A DNA stretch of 55,029 nucleotides. Origin: an uncultured Lachnospiraceae bacterium. GTDB taxonomy: Bacteria; Bacillota; Clostridia; Lachnospirales; Lachnospiraceae. The DNA lies in assembly GCA_910579615.1 (NCBI GenBank), contig CAJTUA010000025.1:1-55029 (forward strand), read 5' to 3'. Below the pieces are notes generated by a model. It was not told the DNA's origin, made no database searches, and saw nothing but the letters and a program-made list of their open reading frames with translations. Made by a program: the position numbers and the translations under genes. Of this stretch, positions 15,907 to 23,421 are shown one piece after another (positions within the stretch are counted from its first letter, which is position 1; each line of letters opens with the position of its first letter).

Positions 15907-16014
15907 TATTGTCGATATAATAATAATGAAAACTCCACCTTTTGTCAAGAGAGACGAAAAATGGAGTTTGTGCCTTGTGCGTATGCAAAATTTTAAAACA
16001 GGAGGCTTTTGCCG

Positions 16015-16674
16015 ATGAATACCGATACCTGCCGCACCGTCTACCTCGGCGGCTGCGGCGAGATTACCGAAAAAAAATCCCGTTTTATCGCCACCGTCCA
16101 TCCCGTCTCCTCCGAGGAGGAGGCGCTCGCCTTTATTGAACAGACAAAAAAGAAATACTGGGATGCCAGACACAACTGCTCTGCCTACGTCATCGGCGCA
16201 AACAATGAGCTCTCCCGCTGCAGTGACGACGGGGAGCCTGCAAAAACCGCCGGCCGGCCGATGCTTGATGTATTGCTCTGCGAGGGCATCCACGATGCCG
16301 CGGTGGTTGTCACGCGCTATTTTGGCGGTGTTCTGCTTGGCACCGGCGGGCTTGTCCGCGCCTACCAGGCAGCGGTTAAGGCAGGGCTTGCCGCTTCCAC
16401 CATCATTGAAAAAAGCTTTGGGAGGCAACTTGTCATCACGACGGACTACACGGATTTCGGGAAACTGCAATATATCACCGCCTCCGAGCAAATTCCGGTT
16501 CTTGGCACGGAATATACGGACAATGTTGCGGTTACACTTTTTGTATCCGCCACACAGGAAGCGCGCCTTACCAAAAAGCTTACCGAAGCCACGAACGGGC
16601 GGGCGCACATCACGCCGGGCGAGGAAAGTTTTTTTTCCATCCTTGACGGAAAACTGTTGCTTTTCCCGCGTTAG
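16015..16674 (+). CDS. YigZ/IMPACT family protein
   Basis: A 219-residue member of the UPF0029 (YigZ/IMPACT) family. The N-terminal domain has KKSRFIATVHPVSSEEEA, HNCSAYVIG, SDDGEPAKTAGRPML and VTRYFGGVLLGTGGLVRAY, all strongly conserved. The C-terminal ferredoxin-like domain (about 140-210) is the usual DUF1949. Eukaryotic IMPACT regulates translation through GCN1; the bacterial role is not settled. The ATG at 16015 is chosen because GGAGG is nine bases before it; a TTG two codons earlier is less likely. It is followed by the PBP gene, which has its own promoter. Confidence 0.92.
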   Translation: MNTDTCRTVYLGGCGEITEKKSRFIATVHPVSSEEEALAFIEQTKKKYWDARHNCSAYVIGANNELSRCSDDGEPAKTAGRPMLDVLLCEGIHDAAVVVTRYFGGVLLGTGGLVRAYQAAVKAGLAASTIIEKSFGRQLVITTDYTDFGKLQYITASEQIPVLGTEYTDNVAVTLFVSATQEARLTKKLTEATNGRAHITPGEESFFSILDGKLLLFPR

Positions 16675-16749
16675 CCCGCGCCATCCGACACGAAAAAACA
16701 GTGCCAGGCACCAAAAATGCAAAGCGCAGAAGCGAAAACACATTAAAAT

Positions 16750-16778
16750 TTGCCAAATCAGGAAACCTGTGTTATACT
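16750..16778 (+). promoter_or_regulatory. Promoter of the class A PBP gene
   Basis: TTGCCA (16750-16755), 17 bases, TATACT (16773-16778). It gives a leader of about 185 bases before the start codon at 16969, in which I see no clear riboswitch. Confidence 0.7.
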
Positions 16779-16968
16779 GAGGTGTATCCGAAACCCGTCC
16801 CTGCGTTTTGTGCAATCCGCAGAGAACCGTTTTTTTGGGTGCATCCCAAGCAAAACCAGTTGTTTTTATCAGGTTCACGGGCATATTTTTTGTTCGTGTA
16901 CCCGGATTGGGGGGATTTTTTGCGCCTGCCACACGCATCCTCCCGATATGCAGAAAAGAGGTATGTTT

Positions 16969-19953
16969 ATGGATTTTAGCAAGAAAGGTATCATAAAAAA
17001 ACAGCATCAGATTAAGTCATGGTCGAAGCGCCTCGTCTCGAAATCCCGGGTATTTTCCTTCCGGGTTGCCCTGCTTGGTGTGCTCGCACTTGGCATTTTT
17101 TCCTGTGTAGCCATCTTTGGGGCTGCCAAGGGCATGATTGACAATGCGCCGCCGCTCTCCCAGATTAATATTGACCCGGAGAAGTTTACGACACATATCT
17201 ATTACAGCGACGGCTCGGTTTCTGGAACGGTCGTTGGCGTGGAGTCCAACCGTATCCTTGTCACTTCCGAACAGATACCAAAGGTCGTCAAGGACTGTTT
17301 CGTCGCCATCGAGGATAAGCGCTTTTATGAGCACGACGGCATTGATTTGCCAGGTATCGCCCGCGCGGGCTATTCCGGCATCAAGTCGTTCCTCAACCAC
17401 AGCGGCGGCCTGTTGGACTACGGTGCCAGCACCATCACGCAGCAGCTTTTGAAAATCCGCGTTTTTGACTACGGCAACGAGGAAAAAGCCATCGACAAAA
17501 TCACGCGTAAAGTGCAGGAACAGTACCTTGCCATCCAGCTTGAGGATGCCTACACAAAGGACGAGATTCTTGTTGCCTACATGAACAACATCAACCTCGG
17601 CAACCGTTCCTTTGGCGTACAGATGGCGGCACTGAATTATTTTGGTAAAAATGTGTGGGAACTGACGCTTTCCGAAGCATCTGTCATCGCCGCAATCGCC
17701 CTCTCCCCGGTGCGCCAGAACCCAATTAATTTCCCGGAGCGCAACGCGGACCGCCGCCAGGCATGCCTTGACACGATGCTCGAGCTCGGCTTTTGTTCCC
17801 AGGCGGAGTATGATGAGGCAATCAACGACGAGGTTTATGCACGGATTAAAAACTACGCCTACGAAAATAATGAGGAAGTTTATTATTCCTACTTTAATGA
17901 CGAAGTTATCCGTCAGGTGCTCAGCGATCTTGTGGATGCGGGCTACACCCCGGAGCGCGCGGAAGACCTTGTCTACAGCGGTGGTCTTGAGATTTTCACG
18001 ACGCAGGATAAGGACATCCAGGCCGTGGTGGATTCCGTCTACTGCGATGAATCCAATTTCCCGGCGCTTGGCAATGAAACGGGTTCCTTCTACGAGCTGA
18101 CGCAGGATTATGCCGTCTCGATTTTAAAAGCGGATGAGACACCGGAGCACTATCAGCTTAGCCATGTTTTAAACTACTATGCGGATTACAATGATTCCGA
18201 TTTGAAATTCTACCATGAGAATTACCGCTCCAACCACCGCGGCATCAGCCGTTACACGACGGACCCTGACCTTTTAAATGAGATGATTGACAAATTTATC
18301 GACTCCGTCATGGAAGAAGGCGACTCTATCTTAGCGGAGCGACCGCGCATTTACACCCTGCAGCCGCAGTCCTCCTTCGTTGTGATTGACCAGAAAACCG
18401 GGCATGTTATGGCTGTTTACGGCGGACGCGGGGAAAAGACCGGGAGCCTTACCTTAAACCGGGCAACAACGACGGTGCGTCAGGTTGGTTCCACTTTCAA
18501 GGTGCTCGCCTCCTTCCTCCCGGCGCTTGACACTGCGGGCATGACGCTCGCGACGGTGGCGGATGACTCGGAATACCATTATCCGGGTACCAACACACAG
18601 GTGAAAAACTGGAACGGCAATATTTACGAGGGACTGACCCCAATCCGCCGCGCAATTTACCGCTCCATGAATATTGTCGCGTGCCGCATCATGGAACAGG
18701 TCACCCCGCAGGTGTCCTTTGATTACCTTAAAAAGCTTGGTTTCTCGACCCTTGTGGAATCCCAGAAGGACGAGAACACCGGCAGGGTATACAGCGATAT
18801 CGGTATTCCGCTCGCGCTCGGCGGCATCACAAACGGTGTCACAAACCTTGAGCTGACAGCGGCATACGCAACCATCGCAAACAACGGTGTCTACAACCGC
18901 CCGGTATTCTACACGAAAGTCCTTGACCACAACGGCAAGGTACTTCTCTCGAACGAATCCGCGGCGACGCAGGTCATCAAAACCTCAACATCCTACCTTT
19001 TGACGGATGCCATGCACGATACAACCACGAAAGGAACCGGGACGAACCTTGCATTTAAGCAGAGCGAGGTCAATGATTATATCGCCATCTATGCAAAACG
19101 GAAATTCGGTATCACGACGGAGGAGGAGGCTTCCACGAACGAAGAGTACAAAGCATATGTCAGCGAGATGAAAAGCAAACTCTCCGGTATGCCGATTGCA
19201 GGAAAAACAGGTTCCGCCCACTATATCGACCTGTGGTTTGTCGGCTATTCCCCGTACTACACGGCGGCAATCTGGACGGGTTACGACAATAACGTAGACC
19301 AGATGAACAAAAATTACCATCAGCATATGTGGCGCAAAATCATGGAACAGATTCATGTGGTCAAGGAGAAAGAAGCCGTTAGCTTTGCGATGCCGGATTC
19401 CATTGTCCGCGCAACCGTCTGCACAAAATGCGGCAATCTCGCAGTCACCGGGCTGTGCGACCAGGTCAATGCCGTACAGACGGAGATTTTCGCAAAGGGA
19501 ACTGTGCCGACCGAGAAATGTACCTGCCATGTCAAGGCATCCGTCTGCACCGTTTCCGGCCAGATGGCAAGCGTCTACTGCCCGGCAGAAACGACTTCGG
19601 AGCAGGTCTACCTGATTAAGGAGGAGACCACGCCGACCTACGATACGCCAAACATCCTGCCGACGGGAGAAGATGCCACAACCTGTACGATTCACACGGC
19701 CGAAAGTATTCTTCCGCCAGACGAGGGCGATGACCCGACCGACCCGGATTATCCGGATAATCCGGACAATCCGAATAACCCAGATAATTCTGGCACTCCG
19801 GATGTTCCAGATACCCCGGATAATCCGACCACGCCGCCGGTTCTTCCAGGCATCCCGGACAATCCGACCACGCCGCCGGTTCTTCCGGATACCCCGGACG
19901 AAGGCAATCCGGACACAGGCAACCCCCCGGATGATACTGTGGCTGACGAGTAA
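16969..19953 (+). CDS. Class A penicillin-binding protein (transglycosylase/transpeptidase)
   Basis: A 994-residue bifunctional peptidoglycan synthase. One membrane anchor at about 29-52. The GT51 glycosyltransferase domain has EDKRFYEHDG at 115 with the catalytic Glu and GASTITQQLLK at 152. The transpeptidase domain has GSTFK with the acyl-Ser at 508, SMN at 566-568 and KTGS at 746-749. A Cys-rich segment (VCTKCGNLAVTGLCD) follows. The C-terminal 80 residues are a Pro/Asp/Asn-rich tail with two identical-type 13-residue units. The start MDFSKKG is chosen because AGAGG precedes it; longer frames upstream lie before the promoter. Single gene with its own terminator. Confidence 0.95.
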   Translation: MDFSKKGIIKKQHQIKSWSKRLVSKSRVFSFRVALLGVLALGIFSCVAIFGAAKGMIDNAPPLSQINIDPEKFTTHIYYSDGSVSGTVVGVESNRILVTSEQIPKVVKDCFVAIEDKRFYEHDGIDLPGIARAGYSGIKSFLNHSGGLLDYGASTITQQLLKIRVFDYGNEEKAIDKITRKVQEQYLAIQLEDAYTKDEILVAYMNNINLGNRSFGVQMAALNYFGKNVWELTLSEASVIAAIALSPVRQNPINFPERNADRRQACLDTMLELGFCSQAEYDEAINDEVYARIKNYAYENNEEVYYSYFNDEVIRQVLSDLVDAGYTPERAEDLVYSGGLEIFTTQDKDIQAVVDSVYCDESNFPALGNETGSFYELTQDYAVSILKADETPEHYQLSHVLNYYADYNDSDLKFYHENYRSNHRGISRYTTDPDLLNEMIDKFIDSVMEEGDSILAERPRIYTLQPQSSFVVIDQKTGHVMAVYGGRGEKTGSLTLNRATTTVRQVGSTFKVLASFLPALDTAGMTLATVADDSEYHYPGTNTQVKNWNGNIYEGLTPIRRAIYRSMNIVACRIMEQVTPQVSFDYLKKLGFSTLVESQKDENTGRVYSDIGIPLALGGITNGVTNLELTAAYATIANNGVYNRPVFYTKVLDHNGKVLLSNESAATQVIKTSTSYLLTDAMHDTTTKGTGTNLAFKQSEVNDYIAIYAKRKFGITTEEEASTNEEYKAYVSEMKSKLSGMPIAGKTGSAHYIDLWFVGYSPYYTAAIWTGYDNNVDQMNKNYHQHMWRKIMEQIHVVKEKEAVSFAMPDSIVRATVCTKCGNLAVTGLCDQVNAVQTEIFAKGTVPTEKCTCHVKASVCTVSGQMASVYCPAETTSEQVYLIKEETTPTYDTPNILPTGEDATTCTIHTAESILPPDEGDDPTDPDYPDNPDNPNNPDNSGTPDVPDTPDNPTTPPVLPGIPDNPTTPPVLPDTPDEGNPDTGNPPDDTVADE
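19816..19893 (+). repeat. Two tandem 39-bp repeats in the PBP tail
   Basis: 19816-19854 and 19855-19893 each encode PDNPTTPPVLP plus two residues. Shorter nine-base units encoding PDN or PNN precede them. A flexible wall-spanning tail is the likely product, prone to length variation. Confidence 0.85.
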
Positions 19954-19957
19954 AATA

Positions 19958-20017
19958 ACATGAAAAAGCTCCCCTGTGTGGCAAAAATATCATTCCCGCC
20001 ACACAGGGGAGTTCATG
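19958..20017. terminator. Long hairpin between the PBP gene and glnN
   Basis: A perfect 14-bp stem, CTCCCCTGTGTGGC (19969-19982) with GCCACACAGGGGAG (19998-20011), flanked by ACATGAA and TTCATGT that extend the pairing. It sits between two convergent genes and could stop transcription from both sides. The T-run is short. Confidence 0.65.
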
Positions 20018-20027
20018 TTTCACGGTA

Positions 20028-20081
20028 CCATCTTCACTTCATGAACCACCCTTACTTCGTGTACCGTCTCCACTTCATGGA
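20028..20081. repeat. Three imperfect 18-bp tandem units
   Basis: Units 20028-20045, 20046-20063 and 20064-20081 follow the pattern CCRYCYYYACTTCRTGNA. They lie between the PBP/glnN hairpin and the glnN stop codon. No gene; function unknown. Confidence 0.5.
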
Positions 20082-20113
20082 CAATCCCCAAAGAATAGAG
20101 ATGGACATTCCCC

Positions 20114-22228
20114 CTAGACCTCAAACAGCAAATCCCCATACGTCGGCACCGGCCATACGCTCTTATCCACAATCATTTCAAGCGCATCGATTGGCTCCCG
20201 CAGCCGTGCCATCGCCGTAAAAACTTCCTCGTGGAAATAATTTGCCCGCACAGCGCCTTCCTCTTTCACTGCCGCCGTCACGACCTTCTCCTTCAAATCC
20301 GAAAGTGCCTTCTGCGACTGCGCAAGGAGCACCGAAGTCTTTGTCAAAAGCTCCTCCTGCACACTGACATCGGCACCGGACACCGCGCCTTTCACCGCAA
20401 GAATCGAATCTGCAAGGCTCTTTGTGTATTTGATGACTGCCGGGATATAAAGCTTTGATGCCATCTCAATCATTGTCTTCGCCTCGATGTTAATTGCTTT
20501 TGAGTAGATTTCATAGTTAATCTCTGCGCGGGATTCCAGCTCCGTCCTCGTATATACCCCCTGCCGCTCAAACATTTCAACACTGTCCTCGCGGACTAAG
20601 TACGGGATTGCCTCGACCATCGACTTCACATTCGGAAGTCCCCGCTTTTCTGCCTCCGCCAGCCACTCATCCGAATAACCATTGCCGTTGAACACAATTC
20701 TCTTGTGCTCTGTCACCGTCTTCTTAATCAGCTTAATGACCGCCTTGTCAAAATCCTTTGCTTTCTCCAATTCATCCGCCATCTCACGGAGCGCATCCGC
20801 AACAATGGTGTTCAGCACCGTGTTCGGACCTGCGATAGACATCGAGGAACCCACCATACGGAATTCAAACTTATTCCCGGTGAATGCGAACGGTGATGTG
20901 CGGTTGCGGTCGGTCGCGTCCTTTTTGATGTACGGAATCGAATGCACACCCGTCAAAAGCTTTCCGCCCTGCTTTGAGGTCGCGGCGGTGCCGTTGGAAA
21001 TAAGCTGTTCCAAAATGTCCTCCAACTGCTCGCCAAGGAACATCGAAATAATCGCTGGCGGTGCCTCGTTCGCGCCCAGACGGTGGTCATTGCCCGGATT
21101 GGATGCGGAGAGCCGCAAAAGCTCCGCGTGCTCGTCAACCGCCTTGATAACTGCTGCGAGGAAGAACAGGAATTTCGTATTCTCATGCGGCACCTTGCCC
21201 GGATTCAGCAGATTTTTCCCGGTGTCCGTTACCATCGACCAGTTGTCATGCTTGCCGGAGCCGTTCACGCCCGCAAATGGTTTCTCGTGCAAAAGACATG
21301 CCAGACCCTGGCGGTTTGCCACCTTCTTCATGCACTCCATAACAAGCTGGTTGTGGTCGGTTGCAATGTTCGCGGTCGCATAAATCGGTGCCAGCTCGTG
21401 CTGTGCCGGGGCAACCTCATTGTGCTGTGTTTTCGCCAAAACACCCAGCTTCCACAGCTCGGTATTCAGCTCCTTCATAAACGCTGCGACGCGCTCTTTG
21501 ATGGACCCGAAATAATGGTCATCCATCTCCTGCCCTTTTGGCGGCATTGCACCGAACAGCGTGCGCCCGGTAAAAATGAGGTCTTCCCTCTTTAGGTACT
21601 TTTCCTTATCAACCAGGAAATATTCCTGCTCCGGGCCAACCGAGCAGGATACATTTGTCACATCGGTATCCCCGAAAAGATGCAGCACACGCACGGCCTG
21701 CTTGCTGAGTGCCTCCATCGAGCGCAGCAGCGGGGTTTTCTTATCCAGCGCTTCCCCCGTGTAGGAGCAGAACGCCGTCGGAATGCAGAGTGTAACACCC
21801 GCCGCATCCTCCTTCAGAAATGCAGGCGATGTACAGTCCCACGCCGTGTAGCCCCTCGCCTCAAACGTTGCGCGCAGGCCTCCTGACGGGAAAGATGACG
21901 CGTCCGGCTCCCCTTTGATTAGCTCTTTCCCGGAAAACTCCATGATAATCTTGCCTGCCGGAGCCGGGGAGATAAAAGAATCGTGCTTCTCCGCCGTCAC
22001 GCCGGTCATCGGCTGGAACCAGTGAGTGAAATGGGTTGCGCCTTTCTCGATTGCCCAGTCCTTCATCGCGTTCGCAACAACCTCCGCAACCATTGGGTCT
22101 AGTTCCTCCCCGTTGTCGATGGTTTTTTTCAGCGCCACAAAGGTTTTCTTTGGCAGGCGCTCCGCCATCACGGTCTCATTGAACACGTCAATGCCAAAAA
22201 TATCCATCAATCTCTCATTCTCTGCCAT
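20114..22228 (-). CDS. glnN: Glutamine synthetase type III
   Basis: A 704-residue ATP-dependent enzyme making glutamine from glutamate and ammonium. The length and motifs are those of the type III family, not the 440-residue type I: FGIDVFNETVM near the start, THWFQPMTGVTAEKHD, GPEQEYFLVD, TQHNEVAPAQHELAP, NGSGKHDNWS and NDHRLGANEAPPAI, the last carrying the ATP-binding and catalytic residues. The ATG at 22228 is chosen, with AAAGGGG ten bases upstream; a TTG two codons earlier is less likely. The leader (22229-22509) contains a terminator-like hairpin and a second GC hairpin, so nitrogen-dependent attenuation is possible but unproven. Confidence 0.96.
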   Translation of the reverse strand: MAENERLMDIFGIDVFNETVMAERLPKKTFVALKKTIDNGEELDPMVAEVVANAMKDWAIEKGATHFTHWFQPMTGVTAEKHDSFISPAPAGKIIMEFSGKELIKGEPDASSFPSGGLRATFEARGYTAWDCTSPAFLKEDAAGVTLCIPTAFCSYTGEALDKKTPLLRSMEALSKQAVRVLHLFGDTDVTNVSCSVGPEQEYFLVDKEKYLKREDLIFTGRTLFGAMPPKGQEMDDHYFGSIKERVAAFMKELNTELWKLGVLAKTQHNEVAPAQHELAPIYATANIATDHNQLVMECMKKVANRQGLACLLHEKPFAGVNGSGKHDNWSMVTDTGKNLLNPGKVPHENTKFLFFLAAVIKAVDEHAELLRLSASNPGNDHRLGANEAPPAIISMFLGEQLEDILEQLISNGTAATSKQGGKLLTGVHSIPYIKKDATDRNRTSPFAFTGNKFEFRMVGSSMSIAGPNTVLNTIVADALREMADELEKAKDFDKAVIKLIKKTVTEHKRIVFNGNGYSDEWLAEAEKRGLPNVKSMVEAIPYLVREDSVEMFERQGVYTRTELESRAEINYEIYSKAINIEAKTMIEMASKLYIPAVIKYTKSLADSILAVKGAVSGADVSVQEELLTKTSVLLAQSQKALSDLKEKVVTAAVKEEGAVRANYFHEEVFTAMARLREPIDALEMIVDKSVWPVPTYGDLLFEV

Positions 22229-22277
22229 ATGCAAAATACCCCTTTCTTTTTAAAGGATTTCCGACAGGCTTTTCTGA

Positions 22278-22341
22278 CCGGGCAAAACACTGCCCGGATA
22301 GAAAAAAAGGTGCTCTTAGCCTTACACTTAAGAACACCTTT
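22278..22341 (-). terminator. Leader hairpins upstream of glnN, including an intrinsic terminator
   Basis: On the minus strand AAGGTG-T-TCTTA pairs with TAAGA-G-CACCT, followed by seven T (22341-22302). A perfect CCGGGCA/TGCCCGG hairpin follows (22297-22278). The terminator may simply end mscS, or act as an attenuator in front of glnN. Confidence 0.6.
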
Positions 22342-22446
22342 GCTCTTTCAAAAATCCTTTTGTTGTTATTAAGATATCATGTTTTTTGTCCTTTGAAAAG
22401 GTTTTTTTGCATATTTTTCCGTTTTCTATCTTTTGCTCAAAGCCGT

Positions 22447-22510
22447 GTCCGATTTCTTCAATTTTCTTTGTCGTATTTGACGAAGACCCAAGTCCGATTT
22501 CTTCAATTTT
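22447..22510 (-). repeat. 19-bp direct repeat between mscS and glnN
   Basis: GTCCGATTTCTTCAATTTT (plus strand) occurs at 22447-22465 and 22492-22510, 45 bases apart. The second copy overlaps the mscS stop codon. No gene or known site is recognised. Confidence 0.55.
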
Positions 22511-23418
22511 TAAGGCAAGTCCTTTGCACCTTTTATATTGACATCCATCTGGCAAAACGGAATCGTCACATGCTCCTTGTCGAAGGTATACTTAATCTCC
22601 TCCAGCAAATCGGAGCGCAGCGCCCAGTAATCCTCCTTTTTCACCCACACGCGGAAGGCAATCTCAACCGCACTGTCCCCGAAATCACCCACCATAACCA
22701 CGATATCGCGGTCCTGCAAAATCCGCTCCATATGGCGCTCAGCAATCGAGAGCAAAATCGCTTTCACGTTCCGGATATCGTCCTCGTAGCTGATGGGAAT
22801 CAGCAAATCGAGCCTGCGCTCCGGCTCATGTGTCACATTGATAATACTGTCGTTTGAAAGCGTGCCGTTTGGCAGCACAACCGTGCGGTTATCCGTGGTA
22901 AGAACCGTTGTATAAAAAAGGTCAATCTTCGTAACGGTGCCCTCAAGCCCCTGCGCCACAATATAATCCCCGACACTGAACGGTTTTAGCACAAGCAGGA
23001 GGACACCGCCCGCAAAATTCGACAGACTTCCCTGCAGCGCCATCCCGACCGTCAGCCCGACCGAACCAACGAGTGCCACAACGGAAGTTGTCGCAATCCC
23101 CGCCACATTCGCGATAATCATGATAAGAAGGAAGTATAAAATCACTTTTAGCACGGAGCTGACAAAGCCCGCCACGCCCTCTTCCACCCTCGTTTTCTCG
23201 AAGCCTTTTTTCAGCAGCCTCAAAAGCAGGTGAATCAGTTTCCTTCCCGCAAAGAAGATGGCAAGCACAAGCACAAGCTTTCCAAGAAACGCCAGGGCAA
23301 GCGGCCAGAACCACTCCCAGAGCTTTGAAAATTTCCCGCCAATCTCCGAGATTTCCGCAACATTGTCTTCCGATAGCAGGCGGGAGGAAGCAATGGCAAT
23401 TATGTTTTGGGAATCCAT
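22510..23418 (-). CDS. Small-conductance mechanosensitive channel MscS family
   Basis: 302 residues. Three N-terminal membrane segments: about 36-62 (LALAFLGKLVLVLAIFFAGR), 85-110 and 118-140, the last being the pore-lining Gly/Ala-rich helix (VGSVGLTVGMALQGSLSNF). The beta domain has GVLLLVLKPFSVGDYIVAQG, TVTKIDLFYTTVLTTDNR and VVLPNGTLSNDSIINVT, all MscS signatures. It would open on membrane tension during osmotic downshock. Start at 23418 with GGGGAG ten bases upstream. It follows the glgB stop by only three bases, so the two are co-transcribed. Confidence 0.93.
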   Translation of the reverse strand: MDSQNIIAIASSRLLSEDNVAEISEIGGKFSKLWEWFWPLALAFLGKLVLVLAIFFAGRKLIHLLLRLLKKGFEKTRVEEGVAGFVSSVLKVILYFLLIMIIANVAGIATTSVVALVGSVGLTVGMALQGSLSNFAGGVLLLVLKPFSVGDYIVAQGLEGTVTKIDLFYTTVLTTDNRTVVLPNGTLSNDSIINVTHEPERRLDLLIPISYEDDIRNVKAILLSIAERHMERILQDRDIVVMVGDFGDSAVEIAFRVWVKKEDYWALRSDLLEEIKYTFDKEHVTIPFCQMDVNIKGAKDLP

Positions 23419-23421
23419 GGT

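Noticed and set aside
15874..17007. 377-residue open frame on the minus strand over yigZ
   Set aside because: Antisense shadow of the YigZ gene and the PBP leader; composition is unlike a protein (many Gly, Arg, Cys runs) and there is no ribosome site.
22278..22400. ANTAR-type two-hairpin antiterminator before glnN
   Set aside because: Considered because ANTAR regulators can control nitrogen genes, but no pair of hexaloops with the A1/G4 pattern could be drawn.
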